Counted from the stretch's first letter, positions 15,356 through 25,187 are shown. The stretch: 64,000 nucleotides of DNA from Emticicia aquatilis (GCF_014644295.1 NZ_BMKK01000011.1:152772-216771); one strand, 5' to 3'. Numbers and translations: made by a program. The notes: a model not told the origin generated them from the letters alone.

Positions 15356-16669
15356 TTATTTTTTCGATTGTGCGGCCATCCATTCTATGATAGTCACTGG
15401 GCGATTGTTGAGTTTTACGGGCGAGCCATCAAAATCAACTTTTGCATGATTTACGTGCGAATAAATCCATGACCAATGACCATTATAGTAGTAGTTTTCG
15501 CCACCAAAAAATCCTGAAAGGTCAGTTACGTGGTCATAATATGTGAAATACACGTTTTTTGCTCCTGCTGCTTTCAATCTTTTATAAACTGGTACAACCG
15601 TATTTTCGGGAACGGTCGTGCCATCATCCTTTGAATGCACAAACCAAATAGGCACATTTTTGATGCTATTAATTTGCTGGTCAGTAATGTATTGCGACTG
15701 ATACGCCAAGGCACTGATATAAACCGCTGCAAAATAATTTGGCTCATTTAATATCAATTTCAGAGCCATATAACCACCGTTTGAGCAACCACCTACATAA
15801 ATGCGTTTGGTGTCAATGTTCGGGTTTTTCTTTACGTAATTTTTGATAAGTGCCATCAACCCTTTGTTATAAACATCATCTTCTTTTCCGTGAGTAATTA
15901 CACCATCTTTGTTGTGCATCCAAGCACCTGGACATTGCGGAGATAACACGAACGCACCACCGAAAAACGCCTGCATTTCGGCAGAAGCATAATTAGCTGC
16001 TTTATTGCCCAATAGCGGAATTGTAGGGTCCGTGCCACCTTCACCGCCTCCATGAAGCCAAATAATCAGTGGCGATTTTGTTGTTTTATTTTTAGGCGAA
16101 AAAGCTGCATAAGACATCGTTTTGCCAGCTTCGTACTCGAATTTACCCGTTAGGTCAAAATCATCAATCAAAGGCATGATTCTGTTTTTTTCTTTGTTCC
16201 AGACCTTATTGGTTTTGGTGTCGGTGATAGTCACTTTATAATCTACCCATTGATTTCCTCGGCAAGCTGGTTTTTGTGAATATTGGAAAGTTGAACCCAA
16301 AGGCATATTTGGGGCAACAGCCAAAACTAAAGTTACGAAGCTACCCTCTTTTACTCTTTTGCCTTGATTATCAGACACATACGCATAAACTACGCTTCGG
16401 TTTCCTTTGGCTTGAGCAGCAGGAACATCGGCACAAGCGTGGCTTCTTTCCACCGAAACCGTAAAATCTTTATAATCAATCGTTGTGCTTGGAGCATCTA
16501 AGCCGATTATAACTTTATTGGCAGCTGGGCCCCAATCGAAGCCTTCTACAACAAGGGTGTATTCGTTGTTGGCCAGAGGTTTATCAGTAGCAAAAACATT
16601 GGTAAAAGTTAAGCAAATGATACTTATCAGAAAAGCTGTAAAAAGCTTATTGATGTAGTTTTGTCTCAT
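15356..16669 (-). CDS. Secreted esterase, PHB-depolymerase/feruloyl-esterase-like
   Basis: 437 residues from ATG 16669 with signal peptide ending TFTNVFA. Residues about 30-150 form an N-terminal beta domain (Ig-like) and the rest an alpha/beta hydrolase: the oxyanion segment PLIIWLHGGGEGGTD, the nucleophile elbow VGGCSNGGYMA (Ser in G-C-S-N-G), acid near VHSKDDGTTVP and the histidine probably in YYDHVTDL. The family includes polyhydroxybutyrate depolymerases and acetyl-xylan or feruloyl esterases; the neighbours suggest glycan de-esterification. A start 14 codons upstream (16711) would spoil the signal peptide. A near-consensus promoter (TTG, 19 bases, AATATTTG) lies upstream. Confidence 0.85.
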   Translation of the reverse strand: MRQNYINKLFTAFLISIICLTFTNVFATDKPLANNEYTLVVEGFDWGPAANKVIIGLDAPSTTIDYKDFTVSVERSHACADVPAAQAKGNRSVVYAYVSDNQGKRVKEGSFVTLVLAVAPNMPLGSTFQYSQKPACRGNQWVDYKVTITDTKTNKVWNKEKNRIMPLIDDFDLTGKFEYEAGKTMSYAAFSPKNKTTKSPLIIWLHGGGEGGTDPTIPLLGNKAANYASAEMQAFFGGAFVLSPQCPGAWMHNKDGVITHGKEDDVYNKGLMALIKNYVKKNPNIDTKRIYVGGCSNGGYMALKLILNEPNYFAAVYISALAYQSQYITDQQINSIKNVPIWFVHSKDDGTTVPENTVVPVYKRLKAAGAKNVYFTYYDHVTDLSGFFGGENYYYNGHWSWIYSHVNHAKVDFDGSPVKLNNRPVTIIEWMAAQSKK

Positions 16670-16961
16670 AATATAAGATAGGTTTAAATAGTAATTTACA
16701 AATATTTGCATAAATTGAATTATTACAAGAGTTTTTTAGACAAAAACATCGTTTTGTGTGTCAAAGACGTCCTTTTTTGAGAAAAGGGCAAAAGCTTTCT
16801 TTAATTTTTAGATTGAAACGGCTATTGTCAGTATTCTCGATTAGGCCGTAACTAAAACTTCCATCTCATTCTAAATCAGGTATTTATACGCTACTATTTA
16901 GCTAAGAAGTGGTGTAGTTTTGGGTTTTAAATACATACCAAACCTAATTTCAAATACCTAC

Positions 16962-18302
16962 ATGAAAACTAAATTACTAAGCTTCGTAGCTATCCTATTT
17001 TTAGGTGCTTCGTTTTTTCTAAATGCCCAAACTCCCAAAGGATTCACTATTAAGCCAAGTCAAACCCTCAAAAAACTGCCTGCTTTACAGTCGTTTGTTT
17101 TTGGACAATCGGGTAAATATTGGGTAATGATTGGCGGACGTACCAATGGCTTTCACGGATTTGACCCCAACGCTTATTTATTCCCTTTCAAAAAAGCTAA
17201 TAAATATGTTTATGTCTATAATACTGCTACTAATCAGTTAGATAGTATGTCAACGTCATTCTTAGTCCCTGCCTTGAGAGAGCAATATACATCGACTAAT
17301 ATGCAGCACTTTCAAGTAGGAAACTATTTATATGTTTCAGGTGGTTATGGTGAATTTCATGCAAAATTACCCGATTCGTCGTGGGTTACTTATTCTACCC
17401 TTTCAAGAATAAACATGAGTCAACTTATCAATGCAGTTTTGACAAAAAATATTAATCAATTTGCTGCCTCAGTAGTTTACGCAAAATCTAAATTAACTGC
17501 CGCTACGGGTGGAGAGTTATTTAAATTACCCGATGGAAAGTTTTATTTAGCACTCGGGCATCGGTATAATGGAAAATATGGAACAGGTAATACAAGTCAG
17601 GTCTATCTTGATTCTGTTCATGTCTTCAAACTTACCGAAACCGCTTCGAGTATCAGCATCACACCCAATTCGATGCAGTATATTTCGGATAATTTGCCCG
17701 ATAGTATCACACAATTCAGACGACGAGATTTACTGGTTATTCCTGCCATTCAAAGAGGTGGTAAAGCCGTTGGCCTCACAGTTTATGGCGGAGTATTTAC
17801 TTACGGAAATAATGGTGCTCCTTTCCGAAATCCGATTTACATAAAAGGCGGCACTACACCAAGTTATGTATTGGATAAATCTTATACACAAACATCAAAT
17901 ATCTACTCAACCGCCAACGTAGAAATGTATGATGCCCAAAATGATGTGATGCTCACTACTGCTTTTGGTGGCATGGGCGAAAACATGACAACTGACCCCG
18001 ATACTTTTACCAAGAAAATATTAACAATCAGCAAGAATAACCTAACCAATGTCACGACCGAAATTGTTAATCCTACTACGCTACCAACCTACATGGGTTC
18101 GGAAGGAGTTTTTATTACAGCACCCGGTGTTCCGATGTACAATACAAGCTATGATATAATTAATTACAATGCTATTCCTGCGGGAAAAACTACATTGATA
18201 GGTTATATTTATGGAGGAATTGTATCGAACGGGCCTTCTTGGGGGGCATCAAACCCTACTATACCGAGCAATGTAGTCTATGAAGTTTATTTGACGAAGT
18301 AG
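16962..18302 (+). CDS. Secreted kelch-like beta-propeller protein
   Basis: 446 residues from ATG 16962 with signal peptide KTKLLSFVAILFLGASFFLNAQ. Repeated strands of the kelch type occur: SGKYWVMIGGRTNGFHGF, VYNTATNQLDSM, FQVGNYLYVSGGYGE, FYLALGHRYNG, GLTVYGGVFTYG and TLIGYIYGGIVS. The diglycine plus aromatic spacing indicates about six blades. No catalytic motif is visible; a binding or scaffold role outside the inner membrane is likely. It is divergent from the esterase gene, with -7 element TAGTTTTG at 16915-16922, and is monocistronic with a strong terminator. Confidence 0.7.
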   Translation: MKTKLLSFVAILFLGASFFLNAQTPKGFTIKPSQTLKKLPALQSFVFGQSGKYWVMIGGRTNGFHGFDPNAYLFPFKKANKYVYVYNTATNQLDSMSTSFLVPALREQYTSTNMQHFQVGNYLYVSGGYGEFHAKLPDSSWVTYSTLSRINMSQLINAVLTKNINQFAASVVYAKSKLTAATGGELFKLPDGKFYLALGHRYNGKYGTGNTSQVYLDSVHVFKLTETASSISITPNSMQYISDNLPDSITQFRRRDLLVIPAIQRGGKAVGLTVYGGVFTYGNNGAPFRNPIYIKGGTTPSYVLDKSYTQTSNIYSTANVEMYDAQNDVMLTTAFGGMGENMTTDPDTFTKKILTISKNNLTNVTTEIVNPTTLPTYMGSEGVFITAPGVPMYNTSYDIINYNAIPAGKTTLIGYIYGGIVSNGPSWGASNPTIPSNVVYEVYLTK

Positions 18303-18317
18303 GTTTGGGAATACACA

Positions 18318-18353
18318 AGAATGGTGAAAATCTTAGCTGATTTTCACCATTCT
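18318..18353. terminator. Strong bidirectional terminator
   Basis: A 15-bp perfect stem, AGAATGGTGAAAATC (18318-18332) with 18339-18353, and a six-base loop, between the convergent kelch and yjdM genes. Confidence 0.85.
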
Positions 18354-18367
18354 TTAATTAAAAAAGC

Positions 18368-18721
18368 TTACGCTTTTCTCACGAACTCAGATTTCAAGCC
18401 CATAGACCCGAAACCTTCAATTTTACAATCAATATTGTGGCCGTCGTTACCATCTGTCAGGCGAATATTCTTTACTTTAGTGCCTGATTTGATTGGCTTT
18501 GGAGCTCCTTTTACGGGTAAATCTTTAATAACCACTACCGTATCACCATCTTGTAATTCGTTGCCGTTCGAGTCAAGCACCTTCGTGGTTATATCTCCTG
18601 TTTCTTCGGTTTCTACATCTTCGGGATTCCATTCATAGAAACACTCTGGGCAAATCAATAAACCATCACTCGGATACACGTATTCGGATTTGCATTTGGG
18701 GCAAGGAGGAAATTCTGACAT
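18368..18721 (-). CDS. yjdM: YjdM (PhnA-type) zinc-ribbon protein
   Basis: 117 residues. The N-terminal zinc ribbon has C7-x2-C10 and C24-x2-C27 ([22 protein letters not shown]); the C-terminal half is an SH3-like barrel ([39 protein letters not shown]). This is the full YjdM layout. Older annotation calls it alkylphosphonate utilisation protein PhnA, but the E. coli homologue is not needed for that pathway and its role is unclear. It stands alone here, with no phosphonate genes nearby. Confidence 0.9.
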   Translation of the reverse strand: MSEFPPCPKCKSEYVYPSDGLLICPECFYEWNPEDVETEETGDITTKVLDSNGNELQDGDTVVVIKDLPVKGAPKPIKSGTKVKNIRLTDGNDGHNIDCKIEGFGSMGLKSEFVRKA

Positions 18722-18818
18722 ATTTTTTTATTGTTTAGAGGAAAAGTTCAGACCGCAAAAGTAAGAAAAACATTTCAGAGTATGATTGAAAGAGTTTTTT
18801 AGGTAGTAAAATGCTGAT

Positions 18819-19775
18819 TTAGGCCTTGTCATTATTTAGCCAGACTACTTTTTGTTCGGGTTGATGCTCTTGACCTATGATGTCTCTGTATAAATCTGGG
18901 CGTCGAGCTTTTATATAACGTTTTCCTCCTGAGAGACCTAACTTTTCGGGTGTTATTGTTGCTGTCGTAAAACTATCATCAAAACTTCGACATTCGTTAA
19001 GAATATCTCCGAAAGGGTCAATTATCATCGAGCATCCGTTCTTTAATTGGTCGTCGTCCATGCCAATCGGATTTGAAAACACTACATATATTCCATTGTC
19101 ATAAGCTCTTGCAGGTAGCCATTTCATTAACCATCCCCGACCTTTCATTCCATCAAATTCTAAACGTAATGAGGTAGGGTCAGCTTCACGATTCTGCCAT
19201 AATTGAGGGTCAACAAAACCCGCACCTGGTCGAGTAGAAGGCGTACACATAGTTACGTGTGGCATAAAAATAATATCTGCTCCTAAGAGAGTAGTTGCTC
19301 TTACGTTTTCAATAATATTATTGTCGTAGCAAATTAGGATGCCACATTTCCAACCATCAATCTCGAAAATACAATAGCTATCGCCCGCCGTTAGGTATGG
19401 GTTTATGAATGGATGTAACTTTCGATATTTGGCAACCAGCCCATTCTTGTTAACACAAACGTATGCTTTATATAAGTTATCATTTTCATCTTTTTCAAAA
19501 AGACCCGCTAAAATCGTAATATCATTATTTTTGGCTATTTCTGTAAGCTTCAATATACTTTCTCCGTTTGGGATAAATTCTGCCAAATTGAGCATTTGGT
19601 CTTTGTTAAGATGTCTTGCAAATGTATATCCTGTGATTGAGCATTCATGAAATGCAATGACTTTTGAGCCTTCGGCCGCAGCTTTTTTAGAAAGTGATTC
19701 AATAACAGAAAGATTATATGCCTTATCCGCACTTTTATGCTCAAACTGAGCAGTAGATATTTTTATATTGTCCAT
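18819..19775 (-). CDS. Carbon-nitrogen hydrolase (nitrilase superfamily)
   Basis: 318 residues with the Glu-Lys-Cys triad of the superfamily: E44 in AFHECSITGY, K119 in AKYRKLHPF and C149 in CGILICYDNNI. The features fit the amidase or carbamoylputrescine-amidohydrolase-like branches more than true nitrilases, but the substrate cannot be set. Cytoplasmic, no signal peptide. The neighbouring AraC gene (19821) is transcribed in the same direction toward it, yet the nitrilase has its own -7 element in the gap. Length is a little above the family average because of an insert around QLWQNREADPTSLRLEF. Confidence 0.9.
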   Translation of the reverse strand: MDNIKISTAQFEHKSADKAYNLSVIESLSKKAAAEGSKVIAFHECSITGYTFARHLNKDQMLNLAEFIPNGESILKLTEIAKNNDITILAGLFEKDENDNLYKAYVCVNKNGLVAKYRKLHPFINPYLTAGDSYCIFEIDGWKCGILICYDNNIIENVRATTLLGADIIFMPHVTMCTPSTRPGAGFVDPQLWQNREADPTSLRLEFDGMKGRGWLMKWLPARAYDNGIYVVFSNPIGMDDDQLKNGCSMIIDPFGDILNECRSFDDSFTTATITPEKLGLSGGKRYIKARRPDLYRDIIGQEHQPEQKVVWLNNDKA

Positions 19776-19801
19776 TTTGATAATAATTGTATTTGATTGG
19801 A

Positions 19802-19809
19802 CAAATATA
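19802..19809 (-). promoter_or_regulatory. -7 element of the nitrilase gene
   Basis: TATATTTG on the minus strand, 26 bases upstream of the ATG at 19775. Confidence 0.5.
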
Positions 19810-19820
19810 GATTATTGTGA

Positions 19821-20672
19821 TTATTGTAAATTGTACAAATCCGACATCGGTATTTTTTCGGAAGTTAATTCCATAAAATTGATGGCCAGTCTATTGGTAT
19901 CGTTGAGGTATTGGGTGGGGGTGATGCCAGTATATTTTCTGAATTCCTTAATAAGATGAGATTGGTCGGCGTATCCCGATTCGTAACAAAAATGCGTAAT
20001 GTTCGTTTCTTTAGACTTACTTTTCAAGAGTTTCAAGAAATTATGTAGTTTGATTATATTTCCAAACTTTTTTGGACTTAATCCAATTACCTCGCTAAAG
20101 AGCCTTTCGATATGCCGTTCGGTATAGCCTGTATGTTTTACTAAATCTCCAATGGTTGTTAGGCCTTTGGTTTTGATAATAAAGTGTAAAGATGCTTGAA
20201 TCAGTGCATGATTTGCTAATAGTGCTTGCTTGGCTAATTCCCTGAAAAATGTGTTGAGCGTGTAAAGTTTAGCGTTTAAATTTTCTTGTTCGAGCAGGAT
20301 TTCATGAAGAGATAGCCCATTTAAACCAAAAATATCGGCAATATCAATAATCTTATCTCGTAATTGGTGAGCAGCAATACCCAATAGCTGATTAATACCA
20401 GATGGCTGAAAAACGACGACGATTAGAGATGTGCGATTTGTAAGAAAAAGGTCTTTAAATTCGCTTATTTGTCCATAAGTAAACGAAGATGGTAAACTTT
20501 CTAATTGCGTATGATTTTGGGTATTTGTAATAAGATTGCCTTTCAAACAAAAGACCATTCCAGTATTACCATCAGAAAACAAACGGAGTTTTTTAATAGA
20601 TTGACCTTCGCTTTCTAAAAACAGATAGTGCTTGATGAAAGGTAATAATTCTTTTGAAGGGGCTATTTGCAT
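19821..20672 (-). CDS. AraC-family transcriptional regulator
   Basis: 283 residues. Residues 1-150 form a cupin-like sensing domain typical of Bacteroidota AraC proteins (PSKELLPFIKHYLFLES, VVVFQPSGINQLLGI). The C-terminal double HTH is clear: TTIGDLVKHTGYTERHIERL and the family signature HFCYESGYADQSHLIKEFRK with YTGITPTQYL. It begins 3 bases after the small helical-repeat gene at 20676, so the two are translated from one message. The target is unknown; the nitrilase downstream and the hydrolase upstream are candidates. Confidence 0.9.
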   Translation of the reverse strand: MQIAPSKELLPFIKHYLFLESEGQSIKKLRLFSDGNTGMVFCLKGNLITNTQNHTQLESLPSSFTYGQISEFKDLFLTNRTSLIVVVFQPSGINQLLGIAAHQLRDKIIDIADIFGLNGLSLHEILLEQENLNAKLYTLNTFFRELAKQALLANHALIQASLHFIIKTKGLTTIGDLVKHTGYTERHIERLFSEVIGLSPKKFGNIIKLHNFLKLLKSKSKETNITHFCYESGYADQSHLIKEFRKYTGITPTQYLNDTNRLAINFMELTSEKIPMSDLYNLQ

Positions 20673-20675
20673 AGT

Positions 20676-21125
20676 TCAATGGTTCAGATTAAATATCTCT
20701 GTTTTTTGCATTTTTATTCTTTCAATACCACTTAATATGCCTTTTTTAATCATGCTTCCATAACCATCATCTACCAAATTGTCGGTTGCTACGAGAGCTA
20801 ACTGATAGTTTTTTTGTGCATTGGCAAAACCTTGCAAGTCCTCATAACACTTAGCAATGTTTAGATATAAAGAAGGAAATGCACCTTTTACCGAATCATC
20901 TTTTACATTGGAGGCATGTTTTAATGCCACTTGGTCCCATTTCAATTTATCTGCTACACTACTTTGGTGTCGAGCTATATAGTGAGCAGCAGTGAGTTTT
21001 TCGATGTCGTTACTTGCTTCTTCCCACGCTTGAGTAAAAAGCTTTTTGGCTTCTTCTGGCTGCCCTTCTATCTCCATACCTTTTGCACAGAGTTTGACTA
21101 TTTTATTTTCAGGGTCGAATGTCAT
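20676..21125 (-). CDS. Small TPR-like helical-repeat protein
   Basis: 149 residues, mostly amphipathic helices in pairs: EEAKKLFTQAWEEASNDIEKL, AHYIARHQ, PSLYLNIAKCYEDLQGFANAQKNYQLAL. The spacing fits three tetratricopeptide-like repeats. Similar proteins of this length have been mislabelled rRNA adenine methyltransferase in some Bacteroidota genomes; no SAM-binding motif is present here. It probably mediates protein contacts in the cytoplasm. It is the first gene of a pair with the AraC regulator (3-base gap). Confidence 0.6.
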   Translation of the reverse strand: MTFDPENKIVKLCAKGMEIEGQPEEAKKLFTQAWEEASNDIEKLTAAHYIARHQSSVADKLKWDQVALKHASNVKDDSVKGAFPSLYLNIAKCYEDLQGFANAQKNYQLALVATDNLVDDGYGSMIKKGILSGIERIKMQKTEIFNLNH

Positions 21126-21174
21126 CGTTGAGAGTGGATAATTTGTTTTCTGTAATGAAAAAGGCTTTTGAATG

Positions 21175-22125
21175 CTATTGATAAGTTTTATTTAACCAAA
21201 CAACAACCTGTTGCCAGCTTTCAAGAGGAATTTTGGCATGAGTCGTATTTTTCATCACTAAAAACTCCTTTTTGTTACCCGGTACCAAATCATAGAATTC
21301 CTTTACTTTGTCAACTTCAAATAACTCATCTTTATCGCCAATGCCAACCAGTACTGGAATATTTAATGTTGCTGGCAGTCGGAGGGTTTTAACATCCAGC
21401 ATCGTAAGAAATCGGAGTGTATATCTAAAGTTGAATAATGGGTCTTTCGTAACTGTCATGCCTTCCCTGTAATATTCAACGGCTTGATGAGATGGACGGA
21501 AAATTGAACTGGCCAAAATCTGAGTTTTTTGGAAAAGTGTTGGCGGTTTTGATAAACCTTTTCGACCTTCATAAGCACCTGAAAGCAAAACTAAACCCGA
21601 AATTTCATTAGGAATGGCACTTGCGGCACATATTGCTGAGGCCACGCCCAAGCTATGCCCCAAAACAACCACTTTTGAAAAACCAAGTTTTTTAACATAC
21701 CTCACAGCTTCTACCAAATCAGCAATCCATCTTTCTTTACCTGGGCTATCACCACGGTTTCCTCCTGATAATCCATGTCCTCTATAGTCTATCCCAAAAG
21801 TCGTATAACCACCAGCTGATATTGGCTTTCCTGCCATGTCATAAGGGCCACTGTAAGCCGTAATTCCATGAAAAACCAAAACTGCAATATCGTTTTTTAC
21901 TGGTTTTGTGCTGTCAGGATTCCATCTGCGTAGAAAAAGCGTTTCGCCATCAGTTGTAGTAATCAGATGGTGAGGAGTGGTAAACTTTTGTCTTAAACTG
22001 GCTGCTTCTTCAGGCGAAACGCCCATATGGTTTGTTTTAGATTTGATAGGCATATAGGCTAAACCTAATCCCAAAATGACAATGATTACAAGCAAGCTAA
22101 GAATAGTGTATAATATTTTTTTCAT
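21175..22125 (-). CDS. Membrane-anchored alpha/beta hydrolase (lysophospholipase-like)
   Basis: 316 residues with an N-terminal anchor or signal (ILYTILSLLVIIVILGLGLAY). The hydrolase domain has the oxyanion HGITAYSGPYD, the YRGHGLSGG segment typical of monoglyceride lipase/lysophospholipase relatives, nucleophile S158 in VVLGHSLGVAS, acid in IGDKDELFEVDK and histidine in NTTHAKIP. It would act on lipid esters at the periplasmic side of the membrane. The gene is 49 bases upstream of the TPR-like gene, same strand. Confidence 0.85.
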   Translation of the reverse strand: MKKILYTILSLLVIIVILGLGLAYMPIKSKTNHMGVSPEEAASLRQKFTTPHHLITTTDGETLFLRRWNPDSTKPVKNDIAVLVFHGITAYSGPYDMAGKPISAGGYTTFGIDYRGHGLSGGNRGDSPGKERWIADLVEAVRYVKKLGFSKVVVLGHSLGVASAICAASAIPNEISGLVLLSGAYEGRKGLSKPPTLFQKTQILASSIFRPSHQAVEYYREGMTVTKDPLFNFRYTLRFLTMLDVKTLRLPATLNIPVLVGIGDKDELFEVDKVKEFYDLVPGNKKEFLVMKNTTHAKIPLESWQQVVVWLNKTYQ

Positions 22126-22148
22126 AGTTTAAGGTTTTACGTAATTCA

Positions 22149-22238
22149 TTATTCAACCGACTTGGCTCGTTTTAAACTTAAATCCCACATCGAAAGTCAG
22201 ACTAAAATTACATAAATAATTGACACACAATAATCTTT
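22149..22238 (-). pseudogene. Decayed C-terminal end of a DUF5690 transporter gene
   Basis: About 85 bases here match the 3' end of the intact transporter gene (25467-25555) at roughly 85 percent. The minus-strand frame reads DYCVSIIYVILV, an in-frame TGA, then LSMWDLSLKRAKSVE and TAA, against YCISIIYVILVGLSMWNLSLKRAKSE of the intact protein (compared in parts). Nothing upstream of this tail remains; the next gene begins a short way on. Confidence 0.8.
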
Positions 22239-22297
22239 TAAAAAAACAACTTAGGTAATGTTTTTGAAAGATTGTTTTGCAAAAAAACAACACAGTT

Positions 22298-23938
22298 TTA
22301 ATTCACTCTGAGAAATTTAACTCGTTGAATTCTATCACTACTTAGAAACAACGTAGAGTTGTTGTCAATATCGAATACGTAATTATCTACTAATAGTTTG
22401 GTTGGAGAGATTAAAAGCCCTTTTGTGCTATTTTTATCGCCTATTTTCACTTCATAGCTTTTATCGCTGATAAATTTAATCTCAACGCTTACATTGGTTT
22501 CTGAGTTAATAAATTTACCCTTAAGTGCTTGATAATTAAAGCCTTTCCAATCATAAATGTGCTTTGTCAGTGTATAGGGGGAGTGAGAGGTATAATAAGC
22601 AGTTACTGTCATTTCTCCTTTTCCGTTCTTTTTAAATTCTTGCTTAAAATCAGGGTCGAAGGTTTGGTGCAAGATATTATCAGCTTCACGTTCTAATTTT
22701 ACGTCGTTGCGTCCGATACGTTTTAAATACAAAATACTATCTCGTTTTTCAAACTGAAAAGTAAAATTGTCATCTGTTTGATAGAGTCCAATCATATCTT
22801 CTTCGCTTACAAAATTGCCTATTTTAGTCGGTTTTGTGACTAAATAAGTATCATTACTTTTTAGATTAAAAACCACATCGGCCATTTGGCGTGTTTGTGT
22901 ATTTGGAGTGGCTTTGCCAGTATTCGTGAGGGTAACAATTGAAGTATTTTTGCTTTGAAATCTAATAACTGTTGCTTTCCAAGCTCCAGTTGCTCCTTCA
23001 TGAAATGTATAATTTAAGCCTTTGTAAGTGCTAAATTCAAGTCCGTAACCATAATTTTTGATGCTCGAATAATCGGTTAATTGTTGGCTTTTTTCTATAA
23101 TTTGTCTTTTTATATCGCATTTTACTTGGCCTTGAAGAATTTGCTCCCATCTGATTTGGTCTGCCAGTGTCGAAAAAATATTGCCGTCGCCATAAACATT
23201 CCAAATCCAATTATAATTTTTCCAAGTATCAAAGTTGAAATAAGCCTTCGCAATTGGCCCACGGATTTTTGTATAATCGTCTTCAAAAGAAGTGTTTGGC
23301 ATGTTTAATTTTCTGAATAAATCATTCGTATAGGCAACAAATGACTTTCCTGTAACTTTTTCAGTAATCATCGCCAGCAGTATGTAGTTCGTATTGCTAT
23401 ACAAATATTTGGTGCTGGGTTTGAAATTTAATTCTTCTTGTTTTTCTATCAGCCTCAAAACATCTTTGTTGCTAAATGTATATTTCCACCAAGTAAAGCC
23501 TTGCAATGACCATAAATCATACACATCTCTGATACCGCTTGTGTGAGTAAGTAAATTTTCGATGGTAATCTTGGAATTTATTTTCGAGTAAATAGTCGGC
23601 AAATATTTCCTTATATCATCAGTGAGTTTGATTTTTTTCTCGTCAATCAAAACAAGAATCGCTAAGGCTGTAAACTGTTTGCCATTTGAAGCGATATTAA
23701 ACCGTGAATCTTTCGTGATTAAAGTGCTGTCTTTTAAGTCGGCGAAGCCCGCAACTTTTTCATAAATTATCTGTCCATTGCTTACAATGCCAGTTGCAAT
23801 TCCTGGAGCATTTTTGGGTACATCTTGTGTAGCAATTTCCTCAAGGCGTTTTATTTGAGAAACTGTAAGGCTGTCTGGCTTTTGACCAAACAAAATGGTG
23901 GTTGATGCAAAAAAAAGTGTCAGTACGTATAATTTCAT
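22298..23938 (-). CDS. Secreted serine hydrolase, beta-lactamase fold
   Basis: 546 residues with signal peptide KLYVLTLFFASTTILFGQ. Class C-type motifs: S84-N-G-K87 in NIASNGKQFTALAIL, Tyr-Ser-Asn in TKYLYSNTNYILL, and the third motif appears as His-Glu-Gly in TFHEGATGAW instead of the more usual His-x-Gly with Ser or Thr. The last 180 residues are a beta domain. It is only distantly related to the protein at 6751. The gene for a membrane-bound AraC regulator lies 67 bases upstream, same strand, which suggests shared control. Confidence 0.88.
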   Translation of the reverse strand: MKLYVLTLFFASTTILFGQKPDSLTVSQIKRLEEIATQDVPKNAPGIATGIVSNGQIIYEKVAGFADLKDSTLITKDSRFNIASNGKQFTALAILVLIDEKKIKLTDDIRKYLPTIYSKINSKITIENLLTHTSGIRDVYDLWSLQGFTWWKYTFSNKDVLRLIEKQEELNFKPSTKYLYSNTNYILLAMITEKVTGKSFVAYTNDLFRKLNMPNTSFEDDYTKIRGPIAKAYFNFDTWKNYNWIWNVYGDGNIFSTLADQIRWEQILQGQVKCDIKRQIIEKSQQLTDYSSIKNYGYGLEFSTYKGLNYTFHEGATGAWKATVIRFQSKNTSIVTLTNTGKATPNTQTRQMADVVFNLKSNDTYLVTKPTKIGNFVSEEDMIGLYQTDDNFTFQFEKRDSILYLKRIGRNDVKLEREADNILHQTFDPDFKQEFKKNGKGEMTVTAYYTSHSPYTLTKHIYDWKGFNYQALKGKFINSETNVSVEIKFISDKSYEVKIGDKNSTKGLLISPTKLLVDNYVFDIDNNSTLFLSSDRIQRVKFLRVN

Positions 23939-24005
23939 TTCTTTGATTTTTTGGCAAATTTGAGCTTTTAGAAATCCCGATTCGCCCTAAATCGTGATTT
24001 GACAC

Positions 24006-25187
24006 CTATTTTGGATAATTTTTTTCGATGTATTCTTTTGGACTTAAGTTGGTAGCCCGCTTAAATGCTCTGTTAAACGTTGATTTTGAGTTGAATCCAC
24101 AATCTAAAGCAAGACCAAGTAAAGTCTGGATATTGTGTTCGCCTTCTTCAATCTTAGCTATCAGAGCTTTGGTTCGATAATGATTAACGAAATCATTAAA
24201 ATTCATTTCAAATCCCTCATTAATTATCTGAGAGATTTTTTTAGAATGCGTTCCGAGTCGGTTGCTTAGGTCTGAAATTACAAGTTCGGGGTTTTCATAC
24301 ATTTTATCAACCAGCATCAATGATTCTATTTTTTCTTTCCAAATGTCTAAATCAGCAATTTCAACCTTGAATGTATTTTTATCAATTGTAATATCTTCAA
24401 CATTTAGTTTTGAATCATTCTCAAAATTTCTCGCTGAATCTCGAAATGAGGTAGTGGATAATACTGAATTGGTATATCCACTAATTGAAACATAATAGAA
24501 AAGCAAGGAAAAACACACATAATACCAAAATTTCTTACCAAACTCGTCCCATTCAGGATTAGCAATAAAAAATACAATTCTGATAGCAATCAATAGCAAA
24601 AATGCTATTAAAAATCGCTGAGCCCACCTAAACATAACCGAGTCTGCAAAACTTACAACATTATAGGTTATCGTTTTATACTCGTTATAAGTTTTGAGGC
24701 TCTGAATCAGATAATAAGTGAGCGAGAATAGGCCAGTTATCTGATACCAAGTTGAGAAATCTTTATCTTTTCCATCTGCATAAAAGTAATACTCTTTTAA
24801 AATAACCTTGTCGGTGAGAAAGACGACGATTGAATAAATCAGATAAAGAGTTGCTGGTAAAAAATGGATATAATCTCTGGCAGAAAAGCTAAATGATTTG
24901 TCGAGTAGGGTTTTAAAATAGAAGTACAATACAGGAGCCAATAAAAATAATTGTTGGAATGGGGTATAAAAAAGAATATTTCGGTAAATTTCTTTTGAAT
25001 ACCAGCCAGCATAACCAAACATAAAAGGAGCAATGTATAATGAGCAAAGTAGTGTAAATAAACCAAGCCAAAGACTTGATTTATTGGCGGTCTGTAAACC
25101 TTTGATGAATAACAAAATGGAAAAAACGATTCCGTGAAAAAAGAATATTAGAAGAATAGAACTTTTCGGACTGAATGAAAAAAACAT
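24006..25187 (-). CDS. Membrane-bound AraC-family regulator
   Basis: 393 residues. Residues 1-240 hold about seven hydrophobic helices (for example SILLIFFFHGIVFSILLFI, LWLGLFTLLCSLYIAPFMFG, FWYYVCFSLLFYYVSIS). Residues about 290-393 are an AraC-type double HTH: LVISDLSNRLGTHSKKISQ and LALDCGFNSKSTFNRAFKR, ending LSPKEYIEKNYPK. Such 7TM-AraC proteins are common in Bacteroidota and are thought to pass an envelope or ligand signal directly to DNA at the membrane. The serine hydrolase downstream is the likely target. Confidence 0.9.
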   Translation of the reverse strand: MFFSFSPKSSILLIFFFHGIVFSILLFIKGLQTANKSSLWLGLFTLLCSLYIAPFMFGYAGWYSKEIYRNILFYTPFQQLFLLAPVLYFYFKTLLDKSFSFSARDYIHFLPATLYLIYSIVVFLTDKVILKEYYFYADGKDKDFSTWYQITGLFSLTYYLIQSLKTYNEYKTITYNVVSFADSVMFRWAQRFLIAFLLLIAIRIVFFIANPEWDEFGKKFWYYVCFSLLFYYVSISGYTNSVLSTTSFRDSARNFENDSKLNVEDITIDKNTFKVEIADLDIWKEKIESLMLVDKMYENPELVISDLSNRLGTHSKKISQIINEGFEMNFNDFVNHYRTKALIAKIEEGEHNIQTLLGLALDCGFNSKSTFNRAFKRATNLSPKEYIEKNYPK

